Assembly (NCBI GenBank): GCA_007128135.1
Contig: SKYA01000077.1
Location: forward strand, 1-54,310
DNA length: 54,310 nucleotides
Direction of reading: 5' to 3'
DNA from: Paracoccaceae bacterium
GTDB lineage: Bacteria; Pseudomonadota; Alphaproteobacteria; Rhodobacterales; Rhodobacteraceae
Numbering within the stretch: the first letter of the stretch is position 1; every line of letters begins with the position of its first letter. Under the pieces are notes generated by a model. It saw nothing but the letters and a program-made list of their open reading frames with translations. It was not told where the DNA came from and did no database searches. Below are positions 26,710-36,005 of the stretch, in pieces. The translations under genes were made by a program, and so were the position numbers.

Positions 26710-27584
26710 GCGACCCCTCCCTCCTGCGCTCCCGCTCCGAGGCGCTGGCAGCCCCGCTGCCCGCGCTTCTGGTGCAGGCCGAGCATCTGGCGGCCTCGGT
26801 GCTGCCGGGGGCGCATGGGCGCAGGCGCGCGGGTCTGGGAGACGAGTTCTGGCAATACCGTCAGGCCGGGCCGTCGGACACTGGCGCCCGCATCGACTGG
26901 CGCCGCTCGGGCCGGGCAGATGTGCATTTCGTGCGCGAGACCGAATGGCAGGCCGCGCAGGCCGTGACCCTCTGGGTCGATTGCTCGCAGGCGATGGGCT
27001 TTACCGGACACAGGACGCGCGAGCCCAAGGGCGCGCGGGCGCGGCTGCTGGGGCTGGCGCTGTCGGTGCTGCTGCTCAGGGGCGGCGAGCGCGTGGGGCT
27101 GATGCCCGATCTCGCGCCGCGCGCTGGCCGTGCGCAGCTTGACCCGCTTGCGCTTGCCCTGTGTGCCACCGACACGCAGGGCGATTACGGCACCCCCCCA
27201 CCGACCCTGCTCCCTGCCCATTCGCAAGCGGTGTTCCTGTCCGATTTCCTCGGCCCGCCCGAGGCGCTGCGCGAGGCCGTGGGCCGTGCCGCCGACCGCG
27301 GCGTTCGCGGCGCGCTGGTGCAGGTGCTTGACCCGGCAGAGGAAGAGTTCCCCTATCAGGGCCGTTCGATCTTTGAATCCATGGCCGGGGCGCTGCGGCA
27401 CGAGACCTTGCGCGCCAATGACCTGCAGGCGCGCTATCGCGACCGGCTGGCGGAACGCAAGGACCTGCTGGCAGGGCTTGCACGCCTGACCGGCTGGCAG
27501 GTGCTGCACCACCACACCGATCAGCCAGCCGCCAGCGCGCTGATGTGGCTCTGGCAGATGCTCGATGCGGGACGGGGGCGCTGA
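26706..27584 (+). CDS. DUF58 protein
   Basis: The 292-residue protein starts at TTG 26706, overlapping the MoxR stop (TTGA), with GGAG 8 bases upstream; there is no usable ATG near. The DUF58 signature is RIDWRRSGRADVHFVRETEW, followed by a VWA-like region (VTLWVDCSQAMGF). DUF58 proteins are the regular partners of MoxR ATPases. The next start overlaps the stop by one base (TGATG). Confidence 0.88.
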   Translation: MSDPSLLRSRSEALAAPLPALLVQAEHLAASVLPGAHGRRRAGLGDEFWQYRQAGPSDTGARIDWRRSGRADVHFVRETEWQAAQAVTLWVDCSQAMGFTGHRTREPKGARARLLGLALSVLLLRGGERVGLMPDLAPRAGRAQLDPLALALCATDTQGDYGTPPPTLLPAHSQAVFLSDFLGPPEALREAVGRAADRGVRGALVQVLDPAEEEFPYQGRSIFESMAGALRHETLRANDLQARYRDRLAERKDLLAGLARLTGWQVLHHHTDQPAASALMWLWQMLDAGRGR

Positions 27585-30331
27585 TGGTCACGCTCGGCCC
27601 GCTCGGTTTTGCCTCGCCTGCCCTTCTGGCCGCGCTGGTCGCGCTGCCGCTGTTGTGGTGGCTGTTGCGCGCGGTCCCGCCGGCGCCGGTGATCCGGCGC
27701 TTTCCGGGTGTGGCGCTGCTGATCGGGCTGAAGGACGAGACAACCGAGACCGACAGGACCCCGTGGTGGCTGCTTGTGCTGCGCGCGGTTGCCCTGGCCG
27801 CGCTGATCCTGGGCTTTTCCGGCCCGGTCCTGAACCCGCAGCCCGCGCGCGACGGCACGGGGCCGTTCCTGATCGTGCTCGACTCGAGCTGGGCCAGCGC
27901 GCGTGACTGGCCGCGCCGGATGGCGCGCGTCGATGAGTTGCTGGCCGAGGCAGGCCGCACGGACCGGCCTGTGGCCGTGGTCGCACTCACGGACCTGCCC
28001 GCGGGCGAAACGCCCTTCCGCAGTGCCGATTTCTGGGCCGAGCGCCGCCCCGGGCTGGAGCCTGCGCCCTTTGCGCCGGACCCGGACATGATCGGCGACT
28101 GGCTCGCGGCCCTGCCGGACCAGATCGAGACCTACTGGCTCTCGGACGGGTTGGCCCATGACTACCGCGCGGACCTGACGACAGAACTCGGGCGCCGCGG
28201 CCCGCTGACCGTGTTCGAGACCGCGCGCCCGGTTCTCGCCCTTGCCCCGCCCGAATTGCGCGAGGGGGTGATCCGTCTGGCTGCGCACCGCCTGCCCGGC
28301 CTGCCCGCGCAGGAGATCGCGATCGCCGCCATCGGGCGCGACCCGGCGGGCGTGGAGCGGGTGCTGGCGCAGGGCGGTCTGAGCCTCGCCGAAGGCGAGG
28401 CCACCGGAATGCTCGAACTCACGCTGCAACCCGAATTGCGCAACCGCATCTCACGGTTCCACATCGCGGGCGAGCGCAGTGCGGGCGCCGTGGCGCTGAC
28501 CGATGATGCGCTGCAACGGCGCAAGGTGGCGCTGCTGACAGGGCGCGAGGGCCGCGAGGGGCTGGACCTGCTCTCGCCCTTCTTCTACCTGCGGCAGGCA
28601 CTGGAGCCGGTGGCGGAACTGATCGAGAGCGCCTCGGTCGATGACCTGCTGCTGACCGCGCCCGATGTGCTGATCCTTGTGGACATTGCCCAGCTGGGCG
28701 AACTGGAAGCCGCGCAGATCCTCGATTTCGTCAATGATGGCGGGCTTCTGCTGCGCTTTGCGGGCCCGAGTCTGGCTGCAAGTGACATTGCCCGCAGCGA
28801 GGAAGACCCGCTGCTGCCTGTGCGGCTGCGCATCGGCGGGCGCACTGTCGGCGGCGCGATGAGTTGGGGCGAGCCGCGCCAGTTGCGCGCCTTCGCCGAG
28901 GACTCGCCCTTCGCGGGCCTGCGCATTCCCGCGGACGTGACGATCAGCGCGCAGGTTCTGGCCCAGCCCGATCCGGCACTGGCCGAGCGCACCATTGCCT
29001 CGCTGGCCGATGGCACGCCGCTGGTGACGCGCAAGTTCTCGGGCGAGGGGCAGGTCGTGCTTGTTCACACCACCGCCAATGCCGAGTGGTCGAGCCTGCC
29101 GCTTTCGGGGCTGTTCGTCGAGATGCTGGAACGCCTTGCCGTCTCGACCCGCCCCTCCGCGCTGGGGCGCGACGCGCTGAGCGCCAGCCAGTGGCAGCCC
29201 GAACGCGCGCTTGACGGCTTCGGACAGGTGGTCGATGCCAGCGCGAGGCCCGTCCTGCCGGGCGAGCGGCTGTCGGAGGGGCGGTTCGGGCCCGACATGC
29301 CGCCCGGCGTCTATCGCAGCCCCATCGGCAGCGTGGCGCTGAATATCGGCGCGCCGGACATGCAGCTTGAGCCTGCCACATGGCCCGCATCCATCACGGT
29401 CGAGGGCGACGCGCTGCCGGTCGAACGTGACCTCAGGGCGCTGTTCCTGACGCTGGGGCTGGGGGCGCTGATGCTCGACATCCTGGCAGCCCTGTGGGTT
29501 TCCGGGCGGCTGCGCGCGGCCACGGCGGTGCTGGGGCTGATCGTGCTGGGCACAGGCCAGCCCGCCGAGGCCGATGACCGGCTCGCCATTCAGGCCACAT
29601 CCGAGATGGTGCTGGGTCATGTACTCTCGGGCGATCCGCGCGTGGACGAGATGGCGCGCGCGGGACTGCTGGGCCTCAGCCGCGTGCTATATGCCCGCAC
29701 CTCGGTCGAGCCCGGCCCGCCCATCGGCGTGGACCTCGAGCGTGATGAGCTGACCTTCTTTCCCTTCCTCTACTGGCCGATCACGGAAAACAGCCCGATC
29801 CCCTCGGATGCCGCCTATGCCAGACTCAACCGCTACCTGCGCGGTGGCGGCATGATCATGTTCGACACCCGCGACGCCGAGCTTGCCGGCCTGACCCGCA
29901 CCACACCCGAAGCGCGCCGCCTTCAGGCCATCGCCCGCCCGCTGGACATCCCGCCGCTCGAACCCATCCCCGAGGATCATGTGCTGACCCGGACCTTCTA
30001 TCTGATCCAGGAATTTCCCGGCCGCCATACCGGTCGCGAGGTCTGGGTCGAGGCCGCGCCCCCCGATGCCGAACGCGCCGAGGGGATGCCCTTTCGCAAC
30101 CTCAATGACGGAGTGACGCCGGTCATCATCGGCTCGCATGACTGGGCCGCGGCCTGGGCCGTGGAAGAGTCCGGCCGTCCGATGGTGCGCATGGGCATGG
30201 GTGCGGGCGGCGAGCATCAACGCGAGATCGCCTACCGGTTTGGAGTCAACCTGATCACCCATGTGCTGACCGGAAACTACAAATCCGACCAGGTCCATGT
30301 GCCTGCCCTGCTGGAAAGGCTGGGGCAATGA
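27584..30331 (+). CDS. BatA-like membrane protein with C-terminal DUF4159 domain
   Basis: The 915-residue protein has an aerotolerance-regulator (BatA) N-terminus with two TM helices (LLAALVALPLLWWLLRAV; LRAVALAALILGFSGPV), a large extracytoplasmic or cytoplasmic middle part, a third TM pair near residues 620-660 and a DUF4159 domain at about 695-905 (LYWPITENSP, GGGMIMFDTRD). Genes of this type follow MoxR-DUF58 in many alphaproteobacteria. Precise function is unknown; the Bat label refers to Bacteroides aerotolerance genes and is by similarity only. Confidence 0.85.
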   Translation: MVTLGPLGFASPALLAALVALPLLWWLLRAVPPAPVIRRFPGVALLIGLKDETTETDRTPWWLLVLRAVALAALILGFSGPVLNPQPARDGTGPFLIVLDSSWASARDWPRRMARVDELLAEAGRTDRPVAVVALTDLPAGETPFRSADFWAERRPGLEPAPFAPDPDMIGDWLAALPDQIETYWLSDGLAHDYRADLTTELGRRGPLTVFETARPVLALAPPELREGVIRLAAHRLPGLPAQEIAIAAIGRDPAGVERVLAQGGLSLAEGEATGMLELTLQPELRNRISRFHIAGERSAGAVALTDDALQRRKVALLTGREGREGLDLLSPFFYLRQALEPVAELIESASVDDLLLTAPDVLILVDIAQLGELEAAQILDFVNDGGLLLRFAGPSLAASDIARSEEDPLLPVRLRIGGRTVGGAMSWGEPRQLRAFAEDSPFAGLRIPADVTISAQVLAQPDPALAERTIASLADGTPLVTRKFSGEGQVVLVHTTANAEWSSLPLSGLFVEMLERLAVSTRPSALGRDALSASQWQPERALDGFGQVVDASARPVLPGERLSEGRFGPDMPPGVYRSPIGSVALNIGAPDMQLEPATWPASITVEGDALPVERDLRALFLTLGLGALMLDILAALWVSGRLRAATAVLGLIVLGTGQPAEADDRLAIQATSEMVLGHVLSGDPRVDEMARAGLLGLSRVLYARTSVEPGPPIGVDLERDELTFFPFLYWPITENSPIPSDAAYARLNRYLRGGGMIMFDTRDAELAGLTRTTPEARRLQAIARPLDIPPLEPIPEDHVLTRTFYLIQEFPGRHTGREVWVEAAPPDAERAEGMPFRNLNDGVTPVIIGSHDWAAAWAVEESGRPMVRMGMGAGGEHQREIAYRFGVNLITHVLTGNYKSDQVHVPALLERLGQ

Positions 30332-32397
30332 GCGGCGGGCAGGACATCATCCTTGCGCCACTGCTGGCATGGCCCCTCATTGCCGCTGTGGCGATTTTCG
30401 CCGCGCTGCTGGTCGGGGTTGCCCTCTGGCGGGGTTTGCGCGGCTGGTGGCTTCGGGGCCTCGCCGCGCTGGCGCTTGTCGCGGCCCTGACCAACCCCTC
30501 GCTGCTCAGTGAAGAGCGCGAGCCGCTGCGCGACATAGCACTGGTGCTGGTCGATGATACCGCGTCGAATACGCTTGGCGACCGTACCGCGCAGACCGAA
30601 GCGGCGCTGGCCCATCTGGAAGGTACGCTCGAGGCGCTGGGCGAAGTCGAGACCCGCATCGTGCGCCTGCCCGATGGCCCGCGCAACACCGGCACCCAAC
30701 TGACAACCGCGCTGACCGAGGCCCTTTCGGACCTGCCACGCGACCGGATCGCGGGCATCTTCGCGATCAGCGACGGCCAGATCCACGACCCGGCCCCCGG
30801 CCTTGGGGTACCCGCACCGCTGCACCTGCTGCAGACCGGCGCGGCGCGCGACTGGGACCGCCGCCTCATCATCCGCAATGCACCCGCCTTCGCCATCCTG
30901 GGCGAGCCTGTCACGCTGGGGCTGAAGGTCGAGGATCAGGGCGCGGTGCCGCCGGGGCTGAGCCGCTTTGCCACGCTGGACTATGCCATAAATGGCGGCG
31001 ACACGATGCGCGCCATGGTTCCGGTGGGCGAGGAGATGGAAATCACCGTCACGCTCGACCGGGGCGGCATGAACGTGCTGCAATTCGAACTGGAGGAGGC
31101 CGAGGGGGAACTGACCACGCGCAACAATTCCGCCATCGTGCAGATCAACGGCGTGCGCGACAGGCTCAGCGTGCTGCTGGTCTCGGGCGAACCCAATGCC
31201 GGGCAGCGGACCTGGCGCAACCTGCTCAAGTCCGATCCGGCGGTTGATCTGGTGCATTTCACCATCCTGCGCCCGCCCGACCGCCATGACGGGGTGCCGG
31301 TCAACGAATTGTCGCTGATCGCCTTTCCCACGCGCGAGTTGTTCGTTGACAAGATCGACGAGTTCGACCTGATCATCTTCGACCGCTATCGCCGCCGGGG
31401 TATTCTGCCCAACAGCTATTTCGCCAATATCGCGCGCTATGTCGAGGAGGGCGGCGCTTTGCTGGTGGTGGGCGGGCCGGAACTGGCCAGCGCCGACAGT
31501 ATCTGGCGCTCGCCGCTGGGAGATGTCTTTCCCGCCTATCCCACGGCCCGCGTGATCGAAGAGGGCTTTCGCCCGCAGGTCACGGATCTGGGCAAGCGCC
31601 ATCCGGTCACTTCGGGGCTGGAGGCGCTGGTGCCTGCCACCGAGGACGGCCCCGGCTGGGGCCGCTGGTTTCGCCAGATCGAGATGATCCCCGAGCGCGG
31701 GCAGGTGGTGATGAGCGGCCATGGCGACCGCCCGCTGCTGATGCTCGACCGGGTCGGGGAAGGGCGTCTGGCGCTGCTGGCCTCGGACCAGACCTGGCTG
31801 TGGGATCGCGGCTATGAGGGCGGCGGGCCGCAGCTGGAACTGTTGCGCCGGCTGGCGCACTGGATGATGGGCGAGCCCGATCTGGAGGAAGAAACCCTCA
31901 GCGCCACGGCAGAGGGCAACCGCGTCACGATCATCCGTCGCACGCTGCGCGACGCGGTGGGGGCAGTCACCGTCACCGGCCCCGATGGCGCCGAGACAGT
32001 GCAGGACCTGATCGAGGATGGCCCCGGCGAATACCGCGCGGACTGGGACGCGCCCGGCATCGGGCTCTACCGGCTGCGCGAGGATGATCTGGAGGCCGTG
32101 GTCGCCCTTGGCCCGCAGGCACCGCGCGAATTCGAGGAAACCATCGCCACGCCCGACAAGCTGCGCCCGCTGGTCAGCGCCTCGCGCGGGGGCGTGGTGC
32201 GAATCGAAGAGGGCCTGCCCGACCTGCGCCTCGTGCGCGAGGGGCGCGCGGCTGCCGGGCGTGGCTGGCTGGGCCTGACCCCGCGTGAGGCCTACCTGAC
32301 CACCGAACTGCGCTCGGCCGCGCTGCTGCCGGGCTGGCTGTGGCTGATGCTCGCCGCCGGTCTGGCCCTTGGCGCGTGGCTGCGCGAGGGGCGATGA
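30328..32397 (+). CDS. large membrane protein with glutamine-amidotransferase-like fold, last gene of MoxR operon
   Basis: The 689-residue protein has two N-terminal TM helices (about 10-55) and one at the C-terminus. The middle carries an alpha/beta region of the GATase1-like type seen in these operons (YVEEGGALLVVGGPE, then LALLASDQTWLW). No catalytic Cys triad is evident. ATG 30328 overlaps the previous stop (ATGA). Its last codons (TTELRSAALLP to AGLALGAWLR) are partly repeated at 34355-34426. Confidence 0.8.
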   Translation: MSGGQDIILAPLLAWPLIAAVAIFAALLVGVALWRGLRGWWLRGLAALALVAALTNPSLLSEEREPLRDIALVLVDDTASNTLGDRTAQTEAALAHLEGTLEALGEVETRIVRLPDGPRNTGTQLTTALTEALSDLPRDRIAGIFAISDGQIHDPAPGLGVPAPLHLLQTGAARDWDRRLIIRNAPAFAILGEPVTLGLKVEDQGAVPPGLSRFATLDYAINGGDTMRAMVPVGEEMEITVTLDRGGMNVLQFELEEAEGELTTRNNSAIVQINGVRDRLSVLLVSGEPNAGQRTWRNLLKSDPAVDLVHFTILRPPDRHDGVPVNELSLIAFPTRELFVDKIDEFDLIIFDRYRRRGILPNSYFANIARYVEEGGALLVVGGPELASADSIWRSPLGDVFPAYPTARVIEEGFRPQVTDLGKRHPVTSGLEALVPATEDGPGWGRWFRQIEMIPERGQVVMSGHGDRPLLMLDRVGEGRLALLASDQTWLWDRGYEGGGPQLELLRRLAHWMMGEPDLEEETLSATAEGNRVTIIRRTLRDAVGAVTVTGPDGAETVQDLIEDGPGEYRADWDAPGIGLYRLREDDLEAVVALGPQAPREFEETIATPDKLRPLVSASRGGVVRIEEGLPDLRLVREGRAAAGRGWLGLTPREAYLTTELRSAALLPGWLWLMLAAGLALGAWLREGR

Positions 32398-32819
32398 GAC
32401 CGGCCGCCGGGGGCACGGTGGCATCGCCGCCCGGAATGATGGCAGGGCGAACGGCAGCGGCTTCCGGCTGGCCGGGCTGGCAGGCGCAGACGCCGAACAG
32501 GCGCGGGTCACGCCGATCCAGATGGCAAGGCGCGCTGGCGGTGTTCAGGGCTTGCCCGGCGGCGGGTCGGAACAGCCGCGGTCTGCGCGCGCGTGGCGTG
32601 ACCGGGATCTGGTCGGTCGATGGTCGCACCGGCGAGATGCAGGCCCTCGCGCAGGGTCCGAGCCGGTTCATGCAAGCCGCAGGTTCGCCGGCAACCCTGT
32701 CCGCCACCCTGCGCCACGGAGGCCTGCACAGGCCCACGCCGCCTTTACTTTCCGGTGACTGACCCGGTGCATCATTGCCGGAAATGGGTTATCCATGACC
32801 CGATGCTGCAAGATATGGA
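32398..32819. other. 422-base stretch without a convincing gene
   Basis: The stretch follows the MoxR operon. Frames are open only because of high GC content; the translations are Arg/Ala/Gly-rich and match no family I know. No repeat, tRNA or clear terminator is seen. Confidence 0.5.
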
Positions 32820-34112
32820 ATGCGGATGCACCCCACCAGCCTGCGCGAAGCCGGTATCACCCACCTGCGCCGTCCTGTGACGATCAGGGCTGCGGCACTG
32901 CTTGCTAGGCTCTCGCTGACATTTGTGCTTGTGCTGTGCAGCCTTGCGTCCGCGCGGGCTGATCCTGTCGAGAGCAACGCTGTCCTCCATGTTTTCTGGG
33001 CCGAGACCTGCCCGGTCTGTATCCGCCAGAAACCCTGGATCGAGGATCTGGAGTCGCGCTTTCCCGGCCTGCATGTGAGGGAAATGGAGCTGTCGCGCTC
33101 TGATCAGTTTCATGCGCTGTTTCAGGACATGGCCGCAGAGCGTGGCATCAGTGCCGCCTATGTGCCCACACTCATGCTGGGCCCGCGCATTTGGATCGGC
33201 GACACCCCTGCCCAGCGCACCGAGATCGAGGCGGCAGTCACGGCCCTGCTGGCGGGCGAAGACCTGGAGGCGGGCCACAGTGACACCCTGCGCCTGCCCG
33301 TTCTGGGCGAGGTTGACGCCACCGCTGCATCGGTGCTGGGGCTGACTGTGCTGATTGCCTTTGTAGATGGGTTCAACCCCTGCTCGCTCTGGGTGCTGAC
33401 CTTGCTGTTGGGCATGGTCATATCGTCAGGCTCGCGCAAGCGGGTGGCAGTTGTCGGCGTCAGCTTCCTGCTGACCACGGCACTGATCTATGGCGCCTTC
33501 ATTGCCGGATTGTTCAGCGTGCTGGCCTTTGCCTTTGCGCTGCCCTGGGTACGCTGGGGGGTGGCGCTATTCGCGCTTGGCTTCGGGCTGGTCAGCATCA
33601 AGGATTACTTCTGGTACGGACGCGGGATCAGTTTCTCGATCCCCGAGGGGCAGAAGCCCGGCATCTACCAGCGCATCCGCGGATTGCGCCAGCAAGACCT
33701 GAGCACCACCGCGCTGATCGGGGCGACCGTGGCCATGGCCGCCGGAATCGCGCTGGTGGAACTGCCCTGCACGGCCGGTTTTCCGGTCGTCTGGTCGGGC
33801 ATCCTTGCGGATCGCGGGGTCAGCGGCCCGGGTTTCATGGGGCTTCTGGCAGTCTATGTGCTTATCTATCTGAGCGTGGAGCTGATGATCTTTGCCACCG
33901 CCATCACCGGCATGAGCCTTGGCCGGATGGGCCAGCAACAGGGCCGCGCGCTCAAGCTTCTGGGCGGAGCCGTCATGGTCGCACTGGCCGGGGCACTGGC
34001 ACTGAAGCCCGAGTTGATGGACGATCTTGCCGGCTCGATGATGCTGTTCGGTGCAGCGCTTGGCGTGGCGGCGCTGGTCATGCTTGCGCATCGGCGCAAA
34101 CCCATGCAATGA
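32820..34112 (+). CDS. thioredoxin-CcdA (DsbD-like) fusion protein
   Basis: The protein has 430 residues from ATG 32820; ATG 32826 or GTG 32877 would remove part of an atypical head. A signal peptide or TM segment lies at about 25-47. A thioredoxin/glutaredoxin-like domain follows with the redox pair Cys64-Cys67 (ETCPVC). Then come about eight TM helices with two conserved cysteine motifs, NPCSLW and ELPCTAGFP, the pair used by CcdA/DsbD to pass electrons across the membrane. It would deliver reducing power to periplasmic thiols. It is flanked by poorly coding sequence. Confidence 0.82.
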   Translation: MRMHPTSLREAGITHLRRPVTIRAAALLARLSLTFVLVLCSLASARADPVESNAVLHVFWAETCPVCIRQKPWIEDLESRFPGLHVREMELSRSDQFHALFQDMAAERGISAAYVPTLMLGPRIWIGDTPAQRTEIEAAVTALLAGEDLEAGHSDTLRLPVLGEVDATAASVLGLTVLIAFVDGFNPCSLWVLTLLLGMVISSGSRKRVAVVGVSFLLTTALIYGAFIAGLFSVLAFAFALPWVRWGVALFALGFGLVSIKDYFWYGRGISFSIPEGQKPGIYQRIRGLRQQDLSTTALIGATVAMAAGIALVELPCTAGFPVVWSGILADRGVSGPGFMGLLAVYVLIYLSVELMIFATAITGMSLGRMGQQQGRALKLLGGAVMVALAGALALKPELMDDLAGSMMLFGAALGVAALVMLAHRRKPMQ

Positions 34113-34354
34113 GCGCCTGCTGTCGGTGGCCATGGTGGCCGCCATGGGCCAGCGACACTCCGAGGGCGGGCGGGTCGATGCCAGCAGGTCGCCGCATGAC
34201 ATGCCCCTGTCCCGCCCGACAGCGGGCTGAGCGGCCTGGGCGCACTTTTCACGATGCGCCGGTCCGCCATCACTGGCAAACCCTAAGTCCCCAAGGTTGC
34301 CATCTGCGCGCGGCCGTCGGACAGGACTCCTCGCCATGGGCAAGACCTGCCCCC

Positions 34355-34426
34355 ACCACCGAACTGCACCCGTCCGCCCTTTCCGCCGGGCTGGCCCTTG
34401 GCGCATGGCTGCGCGTGAGGTCGTGA
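34355..34426 (+). pseudogene. truncated copy of the 3' end of the 30328-32397 gene
   Basis: Codons here read TTELHPSALSAGLALGAWLRVRS and stop; the intact gene ends TTELRSAALLP...AGLALGAWLREGR. Nine codons are missing in the middle, but frame and stop position are kept. No further upstream similarity is visible. Probably a remnant of a duplication. Confidence 0.65.
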
Positions 34427-34470
34427 GGTCGTGAGGTCGTGAGGTCGTGAGGTCGTGAGGTCGTGAGGCA
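34415..34470. repeat. 8-bp tandem repeat, six perfect units plus one partial
   Basis: GTGAGGTC is repeated six times (34415-34462), followed by GTGAGGCA. The array begins inside the last codons of the pseudogene fragment. Confidence 0.95.
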
Positions 34471-34615
34471 GAAGGATGGTGGCGGTGCGGGAGGCAATGT
34501 CGTTCTTTCGAATATTTGTTTTAGCTAGTTGATTTCCGAAATGCGAGGCATGGATCGCAATTGAAGCTTCATCCCATGACGTCGCGTTTTCTGTATCCGC
34601 GAAGGCCTCTTCCTC
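34471..34615. other. short AT-richer non-coding stretch
   Basis: The bases around 34500-34570 (for example GAATATTTGTTTTAG) are clearly poorer in GC than the surroundings. Together with 34113-34414, which carries no gene apart from the fragment, this makes a 503-base gap between two real genes. No ORF or RNA is recognised. Confidence 0.5.
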
Positions 34616-35506
34616 TCACCCGCTGCACCCCGCGAGAAACGCCTGTACCGCCTCTGATGTTGCCTCGGGCGCGGTGTCGGGAAAGAAATGGCCGCCCGGA
34701 ACGCTGCGCGCCTGCATCCGCGCCAGCCGCTCCGCCCATGTCGCTGGCACGTCATAGGCGCGCGCCATGGCGCCATCCGCGCCATACAGCACCAGCGCCG
34801 GGCAAGCGACCCGGCGCCCCAGATCGGCCTCGTCCAGCGCCAGATCATGGGCGATGGCGGCGCGGTAGTCCTGGCACATGCCGAAGATCACCTCGGGCCG
34901 ACGCCAGGCCGCGCGATAGGCCGCCAGCCGCTCCGGCGCGAAATCCCCGATCCGCGCGCCCCCCCAGCCCAGCAGGCAGGACTCGAAGTAGTAATCCGGG
35001 TCCGCCCCGATCAGCCGCTCGGGGAAGGGATGCGGCTGCGCCAGGAAGAACCAGTGATAATAGCTCTGCGCGACCCGGTGGGTCAGCCCGGAGAGCAAGA
35101 GATGCGTCGGCACGATATCCATCAGGGGCAGGCTCTGCACCCGATCAGGCGCATCCAGCGCCATGCGGTGTGCCACCCGCGCGCCGCGATCATGGCCCAC
35201 GAGATGGAACCTCTCGAAGCCCAGCGCGGCCATGAGCGCCAGCTGGTCATGCCCCATGGCGCGAAAGGAATAGGCCGCGCAATCCTGCGGGTTGTCCTGC
35301 CCGGGCACCGAAGAGGCCCCGTAGCCGCGCAGGTCAGCCGTGACCACCGTGTAGTGCGGGCTCAGCGCGGCGGCGACACGCGCCCACATCGCGCGGGTCT
35401 GGGGAAAGCCGTGCAGCAGCAGCACGGGCGGGCCTGCGCCCGTCACCTCATGGGCAATTTCGACCCCGTCAAGCCATATCCGCCGGTCCTGAACACTGCC
35501 GCCCAT
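34616..35506 (-). CDS. haloacetate (fluoroacetate) dehalogenase-type hydrolase
   Basis: The 296-residue alpha/beta hydrolase has nucleophile Asp106 in GHDRGAR, with Arg107 and Arg110 for the carboxylate, Asp130, His151-Trp152 (YYHWFF) for halide binding, Tyr214 and a catalytic His in PGGHFFPD. These follow the residues of the Rhodopseudomonas fluoroacetate dehalogenase with a constant offset of four for most of them. It should cleave the carbon-halogen bond of haloacetates, giving glycolate. Epoxide hydrolase is less likely because the lid tyrosines are absent. Single-gene unit. Confidence 0.85.
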   Translation of the reverse strand: MGGSVQDRRIWLDGVEIAHEVTGAGPPVLLLHGFPQTRAMWARVAAALSPHYTVVTADLRGYGASSVPGQDNPQDCAAYSFRAMGHDQLALMAALGFERFHLVGHDRGARVAHRMALDAPDRVQSLPLMDIVPTHLLLSGLTHRVAQSYYHWFFLAQPHPFPERLIGADPDYYFESCLLGWGGARIGDFAPERLAAYRAAWRRPEVIFGMCQDYRAAIAHDLALDEADLGRRVACPALVLYGADGAMARAYDVPATWAERLARMQARSVPGGHFFPDTAPEATSEAVQAFLAGCSG

Positions 35507-35574
35507 CCCTGCCTCCGCTGAACTGCCGCGCCAGCATCCGGCAGCAGCGCGCGCAGGTCAATGGCAGGCTCAAC

Positions 35575-35928
35575 TCAGCGCAGCCGCAGGTCCGCCTGAT
35601 CGCCCTGCCCCTGATCCGAGATGAAGCGCAGCGTGTCGCCATTGCGCAGCACAAGCTGGCAATTATACGGGTCGCCCGACTGGCCGAATTCCAGCGTGCG
35701 GCAGAAATAGCCGTTGCGCCATTCCCACTCGCCGCCGACCTGCATTCCGAAACCCCGTCCCCTGATCTCGCCCTGAGGCAGCACCTGCAGCCGCACCCCG
35801 AACCGGGTCAGTTCGCGCCCGTCAACGAGTTCGCGGAAGATGGTTTCCTCACGGACCGGCTTGAAATCTGCAAGCACCGGGGTCGCAGTCAGCACCGCCG
35901 CAGCACCGAGGACCAGGATGGAACGCAT
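35575..35928 (-). CDS. small secreted protein of unknown function
   Basis: The protein has 117 residues from ATG 35928, with GAGG 6 bases upstream. A clear signal peptide (ILVLGAAAVLTATPVLA) is followed by about 95 residues with two cysteines (YFCRTLEF and YNCQLVL) that could form a disulfide. I do not recognise the family. It lies between dapB and the dehalogenase on the same strand with 77 bases to dapB. Confidence 0.75.
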   Translation of the reverse strand: MRSILVLGAAAVLTATPVLADFKPVREETIFRELVDGRELTRFGVRLQVLPQGEIRGRGFGMQVGGEWEWRNGYFCRTLEFGQSGDPYNCQLVLRNGDTLRFISDQGQGDQADLRLR

Positions 35929-36005
35929 GATACACCTCTGTCGCCTACACGTCACTATTCGGTATGAATACGCAGGAAACCGGGCAGTGGATGACTTTTC
36001 GTCAC

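Noticed and set aside
32174-32737. Open frames on both strands in the gap after the MoxR operon
   Set aside because: Compositions are Arg/Ala/Pro-rich and one overlaps the end of the real upstream gene; no motif recognised.
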